Source: Alphaproteobacteria bacterium UBA7691 (GTDB lineage: Bacteria; Pseudomonadota; Alphaproteobacteria; Ferrovibrionales; Ferrovibrionaceae). Taken from it: 27,573 bases of DNA. Positions 14,620-23,075 of this stretch are shown here, one piece after another. Made by a program: the position numbers and the translations under genes. Location: assembly GCA_002482765.1 (NCBI GenBank), contig DLGP01000107.1, forward strand, positions 1 through 27,573. The letters are read 5' to 3'. The notes below the pieces were generated by a model that made no database searches, was not told the DNA's origin, and was given only the letters and a program-made list of their open reading frames with translations. Numbering within the stretch: the stretch's first letter is position 1; each line of letters starts with the position of its first letter.

Positions 14620-15528
14620 TCAGGTTGTTGGCCGCGGCCGGTTCACCAGGTGGATACCCAGGCCCACCAGCAGCAGGGCCAGCAGCAAAGCCAGGGTGAG
14701 CGGTTCGCCGAGCCACAAGGCGCCGATGGCAACGCCAAAAAGCGGCGTGAGAAAACTTAGCGCCGAAAGCCGCGAGGCGGGATAACGCGCGATCAGGCCG
14801 AACCAGATCATGTAGCTGACACAGGCAATCACAATGCTCTGGAAGGCCAGTGAGCCGATGGCGAAACGGCTTGGGCTGGCCATGCCGCCTTCGCCCAGCG
14901 CCAGCGAGGCCAGCGGCAGCAGCAGGGCCGAAATGCCAAGCTGATACAGAAGTGTCTTGCCGGGATGAATCCGGGTCAGCACGCTGGCCTTGATCACCAC
15001 CGTGGTGGCGGCCCACAGCAAGGCCGCGCCGAGCAGCAGGGCATCGCCAAATAACTCGTCGGGATTGGGCACATGCAGCGCATCGCCGAAAGCCACCAGG
15101 ATGCCGGCAAAGGCGCAGAGCAGCCCGGCCAGTTGGGCGCGGCCGATGCGTTCGCCCGGGATCAGCCAATGCGCGCCCAAAGCCACCCAGAATGGCGCGG
15201 TATAGAGCAGGATGGCGGCGCGCGAGGCGGTGGTGAATTGCAGGCCGTGATAGATCAGCGCAAATTCCAGCGCGAACAGGCTGCCGGCCAGCAGCCCGGC
15301 ACGCAGCGAGCCATCGCGGCCAAACAGCGCCACGCCGCGCCAGCCGAGCCAGGCCAGCACCAGCAGGCTGGCGATGGCGGAACGCAGGCCGGCTTGCAGC
15401 AGCGGCGGAATTTCCGGCGTGGTGAGTTTGATCACCACCTGCTGCACACCCCACAGGAAACACAGCACCACCATGGTGGCGATGGAGATGGCATCCAGCC
15501 GATCATGCCGTTGTGTCATGACCGGCAT
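14620..15528 (-). CDS. EamA/DMT-superfamily permease
   Basis: This 302-aa inner-membrane protein has the drug/metabolite transporter architecture of ten predicted helices made from two EamA repeats (about residues 14-148 and 162-295). Family-typical segments are FLWGVQQVVIK in helix 1, the TTASRAAILLYTAPFWVALG end of repeat one and SRLSALSFLTPLFGVAIGALWLGEPLT of repeat two. The substrate of such carriers, often an amino acid or metabolite exported from the cell, cannot be read from sequence. The ATG shares its A with the DUF2889 stop (TAATG, 15526-15530), so translation is coupled. An ATG three codons in is an alternative. Confidence 0.92.
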   Translation of the reverse strand: MPVMTQRHDRLDAISIATMVVLCFLWGVQQVVIKLTTPEIPPLLQAGLRSAIASLLVLAWLGWRGVALFGRDGSLRAGLLAGSLFALEFALIYHGLQFTTASRAAILLYTAPFWVALGAHWLIPGERIGRAQLAGLLCAFAGILVAFGDALHVPNPDELFGDALLLGAALLWAATTVVIKASVLTRIHPGKTLLYQLGISALLLPLASLALGEGGMASPSRFAIGSLAFQSIVIACVSYMIWFGLIARYPASRLSALSFLTPLFGVAIGALWLGEPLTLALLLALLLVGLGIHLVNRPRPTT

Positions 15529-16112
15529 TATTCCCCGGTCTTGGCGCTGTCAGCAGGCTGGTAGAATTGCGGCAACTGGTCGCGCACCACGCTGCTGGAA
15601 ACCGCCCAGGAATGGCAGCCATTGAGGAAGAAGGGGCGTTTGCCATCGGCGCCCCAATCCTGGTTCACCGCCCGGTTGGCCGGCTCGGTGCCGCCGGCGG
15701 TGGTCTGGAATGCCACGGTGGCCATCACATCCAGCAATTCCACCATATGGGTGCAGCCCTTGATGCCGCCCAGGCGGCGGCGCACTTCATTGCGCCAGCC
15801 GGCGCCAACCCGCAGCCCCAGCAGGCTCTGGAAATTCGGCGCCACCTCGCGGCACGGCATGTAGGGCGCCTCGTCGGTCACCGCTTCCACGCCGCGCACG
15901 ATCATGTCGTCATCCAGCGTCAGGCGCAGGCTCATGTCATGCACCGGGCGGCCCGGCGGCATGGTGCCGCGATAGAATTCCTCATATTCGTAGGCTTTGG
16001 TGTCGCGGATATGGGCTTCGATATCCCACATGCCGTCATCACGGCGGAAGCCCTGCGCTTCGATGGCGCGGGTATGATAGTGCCGGCGCGGTGCCGGAGG
16101 GGAAAGCGGCAT
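15528..16112 (-). CDS. DUF2889 family protein
   Basis: This 194-aa soluble protein matches the DUF2889 family: RRHYHTRAIEAQGFRRDDG near the N-terminus, a WDIEAHIRDTKAY segment, the central MSLRLTLDDDMIV strand and the highly conserved GGIKGCTHMVELLDVMATVA. The family is widespread in proteobacteria and has no established function; several members sit near aromatic or acyl-CoA genes. The ATG at 16112 was chosen over an in-frame TTG at 16148 with no ribosome site, so the N-terminus is uncertain by 12 residues. It is the first gene of the operon leading to the EamA permease and the amidohydrolase. Confidence 0.87.
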   Translation of the reverse strand: MPLSPPAPRRHYHTRAIEAQGFRRDDGMWDIEAHIRDTKAYEYEEFYRGTMPPGRPVHDMSLRLTLDDDMIVRGVEAVTDEAPYMPCREVAPNFQSLLGLRVGAGWRNEVRRRLGGIKGCTHMVELLDVMATVAFQTTAGGTEPANRAVNQDWGADGKRPFFLNGCHSWAVSSSVVRDQLPQFYQPADSAKTGE

Positions 16113-16205
16113 GGGTTCTGGCCTGATTTTACGGTCTGGGTTATCCAACCCATATACCGCAAGGCGGCGCCCGGCAAGCCAACCCGTAACGCTGTTTTTT
16201 ATCCG

Positions 16206-16703
16206 CTAGCGCGTCGGCCGGGGATATTTGTCCACCACCTGGCGCAGACCGGCCAGCAGCGCCGGGCCGCTTTCCGGCGGCATGGCGCCAAAACTGATGG
16301 CGCAGACCAGCTTCAATGCCGCGCGGTGTGCCGAGATGGCTTCCTGGCTGTAGGTTTGCGCGGCGCGCAGGCGGTAGAGCAATTCGCACAGGCTGTCGGC
16401 GGCCTGGGTGATGATGTCATGGCCGAAACTGCCGCCCAGGTCGCGGATATGGCTGGCCTTGATATAGGCCGCCTCGTTGGCCTCGGCATTGTCGCGCTCG
16501 GCTGCCAAGCGGGCCAGGCGCCGGTCCAGTTCATCCAGATCAGCCGCCACCCAGCCAAAATACTTCGCCTGCTCGGCGGCGATAAAGGATTCCGCCGCCG
16601 CCAGGGCATCGCCGGCGCTTTTGCCGCCATCGCGCAAGGCCAGGCGCGAGAAGCGCGAGGTCACCGGCAGCAGGGTGGCGGGTTTGGGGCGTTGCAGCAG
16701 CAT
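16206..16703 (-). CDS. Divergent HPt-like helical protein, partner of the receiver
   Basis: This 165-aa all-helical protein has no clear named family. Residues 80-106 (around IKASHIRDLGGSFGHDIITQ and DSLCELL) resemble the HPt helix of proteins that commonly accompany single-domain receivers in Rhodospirillales, where the motif reads roughly AHDIKGQGGSFGYPLIT followed by SLCRF. Here the expected phospho-His position is Ser84 with His85 next to it, and the following Lys-Gly is Arg-Asp. It may therefore be an HPt with a shifted histidine or a non-phosphorylated derivative. The ATG at 16703 shares its A with the upstream stop (TGATG), so it is coupled to the response regulator. Function is inferred from fold resemblance and pairing. 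Confidence 0.7.
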   Translation of the reverse strand: MLLQRPKPATLLPVTSRFSRLALRDGGKSAGDALAAAESFIAAEQAKYFGWVAADLDELDRRLARLAAERDNAEANEAAYIKASHIRDLGGSFGHDIITQAADSLCELLYRLRAAQTYSQEAISAHRAALKLVCAISFGAMPPESGPALLAGLRQVVDKYPRPTR

Positions 16704-17293
16704 CACAGCCGCGCCAGGGCGGGATCAACGCTGGCCACCGGCAGCAAGGCCGGTGCTATCTCGGCACCAGCGGGGGCCATGCTGGCGGCCTCCGGCAGCG
16801 TGATGCCACGGCGCTCGCGCGGCATGGTGCGTTCATCGCGCTTGAAGCGGCGGTCGGGGCCGACATAACCCTCGGCCATCACATAAGGGCGCGGGTCTTC
16901 CGCCACCCAGAGCAGACGATCATAAAGCTGCTTCGGCGCAATCGGCTTGGCCAGCACAAAGCTGGTGCCGCAATCACGGGCGCGTGCCACATTACGCTCC
17001 TGGGTGTGGCTGGTCAGGGTGATGATCGGGGTATAGCGGTTCTGGTTCAGGTTATCGGCGCGCACCTGGCGCACCAGATCAAAACCATCCAGCAGCGGCA
17101 GATAGCAATCGCAGAATAGCAGGTCGTAGGCGTGATGGCGGGTCAGTTCCAATGCCTGGCTGCCGGTTTCCGCCGTCGTGATATGGCGCGCCCCAAAAGC
17201 CTGTAGCACACCTTTCAACAGGCTCTGGAAATACGGGTTGGGGTCGGCGATCAGAAAGCTGAGGCTGCCCAGATTGAGGCTTTGCAGGGTCAT
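16703..17293 (-). CDS. Single-domain response regulator (CheY-like, GPDRR tail)
   Basis: This 196-aa protein has an N-terminal receiver domain (about residues 10-130) with the acidic residue Asp17, phospho-acceptor Asp62 (in LLFCDCYLPLLDGF), the switch Thr in IITLTSH and Lys116 in AKP. There is no output domain. The tail carries YVGPDRRFKRDER, a basic motif typical of a receiver class in alphaproteobacteria, then a low-complexity Ala/Pro region. The ATG at 17293 gives the start MTLQSLNLGSLSFLIADPNP; the longer frame adds no domain. It is translationally coupled to an HPt-like protein, suggesting a phosphorelay pair. No kinase is in the window. Confidence 0.88.
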   Translation of the reverse strand: MTLQSLNLGSLSFLIADPNPYFQSLLKGVLQAFGARHITTAETGSQALELTRHHAYDLLFCDCYLPLLDGFDLVRQVRADNLNQNRYTPIITLTSHTQERNVARARDCGTSFVLAKPIAPKQLYDRLLWVAEDPRPYVMAEGYVGPDRRFKRDERTMPRERRGITLPEAASMAPAGAEIAPALLPVASVDPALARL

Positions 17294-17434
17294 GACACTG
17301 AATCCTTCGCCAGCCACATTGGCCGCCGCTCGGATCAGCATAGCCATCAGGTTCGGCGCAACCTAGAGGCAACATTCCACACAATTAAAACGGATTGTAA
17401 TTGAATGTGACGCCGTTCCGTATTGTGGGACAAG

Positions 17435-18604
17435 TCAGCTTCCGTTGCGCGAGCGGCTCAGGGCATAGATCGCGCCGCCGGCGAGCAGGCCCCAGAAGGC
17501 GCCGCCGATGCCGTGGAGGCTGAGGCCGGAAGCCGCCACCAGAAAGGTGATCACTGCCGCCTCGCGGTCGCGGGCATCGGCTAGGGCGCCTATCATCGCA
17601 TTGCCGAAGGAACCCAGCAAAGCCAGGCCTGCCACCGCCTGGATCAGCAACGGCGGCGCGGCGATCAGGAAGGCGGTGGCCAGCCCGGCACCCAGGCCGA
17701 GCAGCACATAGGCGATACCGGCCACGGTGGCGGCCCAGTAGCGCCGCTTCGGATCGGGATCGGCTTCCGGTCCGGCACAGATCGCGGCAGTGATCGCGGC
17801 CAGGTTCACCGAGATGGCGCCAAAGGGCGTGGCCGCCAGGCTGAACAGGCCGGTATCGCGGAAGAGCGGGCTGGGATCGGGATGATAACCATTGGCTTGC
17901 AGCACGGCATAGCCGGGGATGTTCTGCGACGCCATGGTGACAATGAACAGCGGCAGCGCAATGCCGGCCAGCGCGGCGAAGGAGAATTCCGGCAGCACCA
18001 GCACCGGGCGCGGCCATAACGTGGCCGGATCAAGCGTGATCGGCGGCGTGGCCAGCACAATCAGCACCACGGCCACCAGCACCGCCACCGGCACCGCCCA
18101 GAGCCGTTTCCAGCGCGCCATCAGCGCCCAGCTCAGCACAATCGGCAGCCCGAGCCAGGGATCGGCCGCCACTGCTTTTACCGGCGCCAGGCAAAGCGGC
18201 AGCAGCACACCGGCCAGCATGGCATTGGCCAGCGGCGCCGGGATCGCCGCCACCCAGCGGCCCAGCGGCTTCCACAGCCCGGCAATCACGATCAGCAGGT
18301 TGCAGATCATGAAGGCGCCCACCGCCAGGGCGAAATTACCGCCTGCCGCATCCCCGGAAGCCGCCAGCAGGGCAGCGCCCGGCGTGGTCCAGGCGATGCT
18401 GATCGGCATGCGATTGCGCAGCGAAACCAGGATCGAACACAGCCCCATCGCCAGGCTCAGCGCCATCAGCCCGGAAGCCGCCTGGGCCGGGCTGGCGCCA
18501 ACCGCAGTCAGGCCCTGCACCACCACGGCAAAGGATGAGGCAAAGCCGACAAAGGCCGCCAGCAGACCGGCGGCAATGGCGTGGGAGGAGGGGGGGCTGA
18601 ACAT
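17435..18604 (-). CDS. benE: BenE-family benzoate/H+ symporter
   Basis: This 389-aa inner-membrane carrier of about 12 helices belongs to the BenE family, which imports benzoate with protons. Family motifs are visible: VVVQGLTAVGASPAQAASGL in the first hairpin, SIAWTTPGAALLA (69-81), VTMASQNIPGYAVL in the middle and PFGAISVNLAAITAAICAG. The ATG at 18604 gives the standard N-terminus (FSPPSSHAIAAGLLAAFVGF); the upstream extension lacks domain content. The gene stands alone, divergent from the unknown 177-aa gene, with no benABCD nearby. Some BenE-type carriers transport other aromatic acids, so benzoate is likely but not proven. Confidence 0.93.
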   Translation of the reverse strand: MFSPPSSHAIAAGLLAAFVGFASSFAVVVQGLTAVGASPAQAASGLMALSLAMGLCSILVSLRNRMPISIAWTTPGAALLAASGDAAGGNFALAVGAFMICNLLIVIAGLWKPLGRWVAAIPAPLANAMLAGVLLPLCLAPVKAVAADPWLGLPIVLSWALMARWKRLWAVPVAVLVAVVLIVLATPPITLDPATLWPRPVLVLPEFSFAALAGIALPLFIVTMASQNIPGYAVLQANGYHPDPSPLFRDTGLFSLAATPFGAISVNLAAITAAICAGPEADPDPKRRYWAATVAGIAYVLLGLGAGLATAFLIAAPPLLIQAVAGLALLGSFGNAMIGALADARDREAAVITFLVAASGLSLHGIGGAFWGLLAGGAIYALSRSRNGS

Positions 18605-18799
18605 GGGCAAATTTCGTGTGGTTGGGTGTGATGATGGTGGTGGCTGGCTGAGCAGACTTTGCCGCCAACCCGGCAAGAAATATCCTAAACAAAACTAACC
18701 ATAACCACAAAGCGCCGGAAATCCGCGCCGGCACGGGCTGGTTATGCCTGGCATGGTTCCTGCTGCCTTTGCTGCGTCAAAAAAATCGCAGGAAAACCC

Positions 18800-19333
18800 A
18801 TGCCCGGCATAGCCATATCAAGCCTAGAAAATTTCACCCCGCTCAGCGCCGTATTGCAGCCGGTAAAATTGTCCGACGAGCAGATGGCCGAGTTCCGTCG
18901 CCTCTTGGAACAGCAATACCAGGAGCCGGTCAATTTGCAGGATCATCCATCGCAGCAGGTTTATGCCGAGGTCAAGGTGAAGGGCAAGGTGGTTGCCACG
19001 CTCTATAACAGCGGCGCCATGATGTGTTCCAACGCGCTGGCGTCGAAGCTCAACGGGTTGCCACAGGTTGGCAATCCGCAAGGCAGCGGGCCGGCGCTGG
19101 CCCAGGCCCGCGCCGAAGCCATTGCGCGCGCGCTTGGCGGCAGCATAGAGAAAGGCGATGCTGCCATGACAGCGGCGCAATATGCCAAAGTGCCGCCGAT
19201 CCAGTTCCGCACTGTGCCGGCCATGATGGAGCAGGATCTGGAACAAGCTCGGCTTGCCGCCGCCAAGGCGGCCAGCAGCGCCACATTGCTGCAAGCGCAA
19301 TTGCTGGAAGCAGCAGCGAGCGAGCGCGGCTGA
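18800..19333 (+). CDS. Hypothetical protein, 177 aa, unrecognised family
   Basis: I do not recognise this protein. It is soluble, has no signal peptide or membrane segment, and falls into an N-terminal part (1-75: LSDEQMAEFRRLLEQQYQEP then YAEVKVKGKVVATLYNSGAM, which looks like a small alpha/beta unit) and a C-terminal part (80-177) rich in Ala, Gln and Leu that should form helices. The ATG is preceded by AGGAAA at 6 nt. It stands alone between the divergent benE (195 nt away) and the convergent DeoR-family gene (26 nt). A GGGCGAGGC/GCCTCGCCC stem (19344-19378) lies at the convergent junction. The strong ribosome site and normal codon use support a real gene. Confidence 0.75.
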   Translation: MPGIAISSLENFTPLSAVLQPVKLSDEQMAEFRRLLEQQYQEPVNLQDHPSQQVYAEVKVKGKVVATLYNSGAMMCSNALASKLNGLPQVGNPQGSGPALAQARAEAIARALGGSIEKGDAAMTAAQYAKVPPIQFRTVPAMMEQDLEQARLAAAKAASSATLLQAQLLEAAASERG

Positions 19334-19359
19334 TCAGGATACTGGGCGAGGCGGAGCGT

Positions 19360-20151
19360 TTACGGGCCAGCCTCGCCCGGCGCGATCACCAGGCTGGTAT
19401 CGGCATGGTCAAGCTGGTCGGCGATGATGGCCGGTGGTGCGGCTTCGGTCACCATGATATCGAAGGCGGCGAGGTCGCAAACCTTGATCAGGCCGGATTT
19501 GCGGAACTTGCTGCTATCGGCCAGCAGGATCACGGTTTCGGCCAGCGGCATCATCACGCGCTTGAATTCGGTCTCGAACAGGTCAAAGTCCATGCAGCCA
19601 TGCTCAGGGCTGACCGCCGCCACCGAGATGATGCAGTAATTCGGCGTGAATTGCGAAGCAAAGCGGATCGCATCGGCGCCGATCAGGGTCTGATCGTCCA
19701 CGCGCAATTCGCCGCCGGGCAGGATGATGCGGTGGCGCTGACCGGAAGCCGAGAGAATTTTTGCCACTTCCAGCGATAGCGTGATCACGGTAAGGCCGCT
19801 GCGCAGGGCCAGTTGCCGCGCCAGGAAACAGGAGGTGGAGGAATTGTCGAGAAAGACAGTGGATTTGTCGGCAATCAAGGCAGAGGCGGCAATGCCGATC
19901 AGGCGCTTGGCATCGGCCATTTCACGCATGCGGCGCTGAAACGGCGCCTCGGTGCGTTCCTCGTTGAGCCGCACGCCGCCATGGAATTTTTCCACCAGGC
20001 CCTGTTGCGCCAGATAGCGCAGGTCGCGCCGGATCGTCTCGTCCGAAACCTGAAACTGCTCGCTCAGATCCTGGATCGAGGCCGACTGGGTTTTTTGCAG
20101 CCACTCGGCAATGCTCTGTTGCCGGATATTCAGTGCTACGCCCTCTCGCAT
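19360..20151 (-). CDS. glpR: DeoR/GlpR-family transcriptional repressor
   Basis: This 263-aa regulator has an N-terminal DeoR winged helix-turn-helix (about residues 8-62, with DLSEQFQVSDETIRRDLRYL and GLVEKFHGGVRL) followed by a sugar-phosphate isomerase-like sensor domain containing IGIAASALIADKSTVFLDNS and a late ADSSKF motif. The family senses phosphorylated sugars or glycerol-3-phosphate. It is the last gene of the ugpBAEC operon, 25 nt after ugpC, so it most likely controls the operon and the divergent phosphodiesterase gene, with glycerol-3-phosphate as likely effector. The ATG at 20151 starts the domain; an upstream extension lies within ugpC. The symbol glpR is assigned by context. 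Confidence 0.87.
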   Translation of the reverse strand: MREGVALNIRQQSIAEWLQKTQSASIQDLSEQFQVSDETIRRDLRYLAQQGLVEKFHGGVRLNEERTEAPFQRRMREMADAKRLIGIAASALIADKSTVFLDNSSTSCFLARQLALRSGLTVITLSLEVAKILSASGQRHRIILPGGELRVDDQTLIGADAIRFASQFTPNYCIISVAAVSPEHGCMDFDLFETEFKRVMMPLAETVILLADSSKFRKSGLIKVCDLAAFDIMVTEAAPPAIIADQLDHADTSLVIAPGEAGP

Positions 20152-20176
20152 ATCGATTTTCCGCCCTGGATATCGC

Positions 20177-21256
20177 TTATAGGTCGAGTGCCTGCCCGGT
20201 GCCGGCATTGAAAAGCCGCGCCCGGCTTCTGTCAATCAACAGTCCAACCCGGGCGCCGACCGGCGGCACGCCTTCCACCGGCAGCCGCGCCGTGAGACGG
20301 TCGCCGCCAACGCGGATATCGGCCAGCGCCTCGGCGCCGAGCAGTTCCACCCGCTCGATCTCGCCGGCCATGGTGGCCTGATCCAGCGCGGTAAGGGCGA
20401 TTTCCTCCGGCCGCACACCCAGCAGCACGGCACCGGCGCCGTTGCCACCAGTCTGGTTATTGGTGGCAAGGCCGAGCGGCTTGAGGAAGGCGGGATGCGA
20501 CAGGCCACCGGCATCAAGCTGGCAATGCAGCATGTTCATTTCCGGCGCGCCGATGAAGGAGGCCACGAAAGTATTGCTGGGCCGGCGATACACCGTCATC
20601 GGCTCGTCAAGCTGCTGGATGCGGCCGTCATGCATCACCGCGATGCGGGTGCCGAGCGTCATCGCCTCCACCTGGTCATGTGTCACATAAATCACGGTGA
20701 TGCCGAGTTCGCCATGCAGGCGCTTCAATTCGGCGCGCATGCGGCCGCGCAATTTGGCATCCAGGTTGGAAAGCGGCTCGTCGAACAGGTAGACCTTGGG
20801 CTTGCGCACCAGGGCGCGGCCGATGGCAACACGCTGGCGCTGGCCGCCAGACATTTCTTTCGGCTTGCGCTGCAACAGCTCGCGGATATTCAGGATATCG
20901 GCCGCCTCCAGCACGCGGGCCTCGATCTCGGCCTTGCTCAAGCGGGTGGTCTTCATCAGGCCGAAGGCCATGTTCATATAGGCGGTCATATGCGGATAGA
21001 GCGCATAGGACTGGAACACCATGGCGATGTCGCGTTTCTGCGGCTCGGTCTCGGTCACATCCACGCCGTCGATCAGCAGCCTGCCCTCGGTGATATCCTC
21101 CAGACCGGCCACCATGCGCAACGTGGTGGATTTGCCGCAGCCCGAGGGACCGACCAGCACCATAAAATCCTTGTCGGCAATTTCCAGATCAAGCGCCTGC
21201 ACGGCGGTCTGGCTGCCATAGCGTTTGGTGATGCGTTGCAGGGAAACGGTGGCCAT
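20177..21256 (-). CDS. ugpC: Glycerol-3-phosphate-type ABC transporter ATPase UgpC
   Basis: This 359-aa MalK/UgpC-type ATPase has Walker A GPSGCGKST (residues 36-44), Q-loop FQSYALYPHMT, signature SGGQRQR (136-142), Walker B VYLFDEP (155-161) and a C-terminal regulatory TOBE/OB region (about 240-359) with LLGVRPEEIAL. Length matches E. coli UgpC (356 aa). It energises the UgpA/UgpE permease at the cytoplasmic side. The ATG follows AAGGACG and is 16 nt after the ugpE stop. By sequence alone it could serve another sugar importer; the GpdQ-like and GlpR-like neighbours favour glycerol phosphate. Confidence 0.93.
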   Translation of the reverse strand: MATVSLQRITKRYGSQTAVQALDLEIADKDFMVLVGPSGCGKSTTLRMVAGLEDITEGRLLIDGVDVTETEPQKRDIAMVFQSYALYPHMTAYMNMAFGLMKTTRLSKAEIEARVLEAADILNIRELLQRKPKEMSGGQRQRVAIGRALVRKPKVYLFDEPLSNLDAKLRGRMRAELKRLHGELGITVIYVTHDQVEAMTLGTRIAVMHDGRIQQLDEPMTVYRRPSNTFVASFIGAPEMNMLHCQLDAGGLSHPAFLKPLGLATNNQTGGNGAGAVLLGVRPEEIALTALDQATMAGEIERVELLGAEALADIRVGGDRLTARLPVEGVPPVGARVGLLIDRSRARLFNAGTGQALDL

Positions 21257-21272
21257 GGAATATCGTCCTTAC

Positions 21273-22094
21273 TTACTTGAGACCGGCATGCATGAAGCTG
21301 TCGACAAAGCGGCGCTGGAAAATCACGAAGAGCAGCAGCAGCGGCGAAACCACCATCACGGTGGCTGCCATCAGCCGGGTCCAGTCGGCGCCGCTATCCG
21401 ATTTGGCCAGCAGGCCGAGGCCGATGGGCATGGTGCGCACCGCTTCCGAATTGGTCACCAGCAACGGCCACATATAGTCGTTCCAGTGTGTCACCACCGA
21501 AATGATGCCGAAGGCGATCAGGGTGGGGCGCACCAGCGGCAGGTAGACATGCCACAGCGTGGCGAAATGGCCGCAGCCATCCAGCTTGGCGGCATCGCCC
21601 AGTTCGGTTGGCACCTGGCGGAAGGATTGCCGCAGCATGAAGGTGCCATAGCCGCTGGCGACAAACGGCACCACCATGGCCGGCAGGCTGTTGAGCAGGC
21701 CCATTTCGCGCACGGTGACGAAGTTGGTCAGGAAGATGGCGTAGATCGGAAACATGATTTGCAGCAGGAACAGCCCGAAGATGAAATTCTTGCCCGGGAA
21801 GTTCAGCCGCGCAAAGGCATAGGCAGCCAGCGAGATGGAAACCAGCTGCGTGGCCAGGATGCTGCCGGTGACAATGATCGAATTGAGCAGATAGGTGCCA
21901 AACGGCGCCACGGCCAAAGCGGCGGGATAATTCTCCCAGATGAAGCTTTGCGGCAGGATGCCGGCATTGGGATCAAACACCTCGATGCGGCTTTTCACCG
22001 AGGTGATGAGAATCCAGGCCAGCGGGCTGAGCCATAGCAGCGTGACCGGGATCAGCACCAGATGCAGCCAGTTGCGCTTGAAGAGTTTCAGCAT
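21273..22094 (-). CDS. ugpE: Carbohydrate ABC permease UgpE/MalG-type
   Basis: This 273-aa permease has six predicted helices and the MalG/UgpE-class EAA loop (DAAKLDGCGHFATLWHVYLP) that docks to the ATPase. The C-terminal VSPLLLLFVIFQRRFVDSFM segment with a short tail is typical of this subunit. It begins 3 nt after the ugpA stop and partners with UgpA and UgpC. Confidence 0.92.
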   Translation of the reverse strand: MLKLFKRNWLHLVLIPVTLLWLSPLAWILITSVKSRIEVFDPNAGILPQSFIWENYPAALAVAPFGTYLLNSIIVTGSILATQLVSISLAAYAFARLNFPGKNFIFGLFLLQIMFPIYAIFLTNFVTVREMGLLNSLPAMVVPFVASGYGTFMLRQSFRQVPTELGDAAKLDGCGHFATLWHVYLPLVRPTLIAFGIISVVTHWNDYMWPLLVTNSEAVRTMPIGLGLLAKSDSGADWTRLMAATVMVVSPLLLLFVIFQRRFVDSFMHAGLK

Positions 22095-22097
22095 GGC

Positions 22098-22994
22098 TCA
22101 GCGCCCCAGGTAATGTACGCGCCGACCGATGGTCGAGGCGATGATGGCGATCAGGCCGCCGATGAACAGCAGCAGCATGTTGGCGACCGTGCTGGCGAAG
22201 CCGATATCCTGATACTGGAAGGCATTCTGGTAGATGTAGAAGGTCAGCACATTGGTGGCATCGGCCGGGCCGCCCAGCGTCATCACAAACACATAGTCGA
22301 AAATCTGGTAGGAATGCAGGATGCCGATCACGATGACGAAGTAGATTGTCGGCGAGATCAGCGGGATGGTGATGTGGATCAGTTGATGCCAGGCCGACAC
22401 ACCATCCAGCTTGGCGGCTTCATACAGGTCGCGCGGCACAAGCTGGAGTGCGGCCAGCAGGATCAGCATGAAATAGCCGGAATATTTCCAGATGCTCATC
22501 ACGATGATGGCCGGCATCGCCCAGTCGGATGAATAGAGCCATTCCAGCTTGGGCAGGCCGAGGAAATCCATCATGCCATTGATCGGGCCATAACCCGGCG
22601 CATAGAGGAACACCCACACCATGCCGGCGGCCACCGAGGGGATCATCACCGGATAGAAGAAGGCCGAGCGATAGATCGCCATGCCGCGAATTTTGCTATC
22701 CAGCGCCACCGCCAGCAGCAGGGCGCAGATCAGCGCCAGCGGGATGGTGATCAGGGTGTAGAAGGCGGTGTTGCGGAAGGATTTCCAGAACAGATCATCC
22801 TGGAACAGGCGCTCATAATTCTCCCAGCCAAGATAGATGATCTTGCTGGAGCCCAGCATCACATCGTGAAAGCTGAAATACAGCGACCGCAGGATCGGCC
22901 AATAGGTGAAGGCGGCGAGGAAAACCAGCGAGGGCAGCAGCATGATGGCTGCCACCAGGGCTTCGCGCGTCGGGGCCGATAGGATGCGTCGCAT
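22098..22994 (-). CDS. ugpA: Carbohydrate ABC permease UgpA/MalF-type
   Basis: This 298-aa permease has six predicted helices, a periplasmic loop after helix 1 containing LFQDDLFWKSFRNTAFYTLI, and the EAA loop YEAAKLDGVSAWHQLIHITI. These features place it in the UgpA/MalF group. It is separated from ugpB by 81 nt that contain a strong 12-bp hairpin, unlike the 3-nt and 16-nt spacings downstream. Confidence 0.92.
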   Translation of the reverse strand: MRRILSAPTREALVAAIMLLPSLVFLAAFTYWPILRSLYFSFHDVMLGSSKIIYLGWENYERLFQDDLFWKSFRNTAFYTLITIPLALICALLLAVALDSKIRGMAIYRSAFFYPVMIPSVAAGMVWVFLYAPGYGPINGMMDFLGLPKLEWLYSSDWAMPAIIVMSIWKYSGYFMLILLAALQLVPRDLYEAAKLDGVSAWHQLIHITIPLISPTIYFVIVIGILHSYQIFDYVFVMTLGGPADATNVLTFYIYQNAFQYQDIGFASTVANMLLLFIGGLIAIIASTIGRRVHYLGR

Positions 22995-23033
22995 GCGAAA
23001 AAACCGAACCAGAAAGAGGAAGCGGAAGGAAAA

Positions 23034-23067
23034 CCCCGGCCGGCGACGGAGCTGGCGCCGGCCGGGG
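23034..23067 (-). terminator. Intercistronic hairpin between ugpB and ugpA
   Basis: A perfect 12-bp stem (CCCCGGCCGGCG / CGCCGGCCGGGG) with a 10-nt loop sits 8 nt after the ugpB stop and is followed on the minus strand by TTTTCCTTCC. It may act as a partial terminator or an RNA-stabilising hairpin giving excess binding protein over permease, as known for malE-malF. Confidence 0.65.
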
Positions 23068-23075
23068 CGGGAGGT

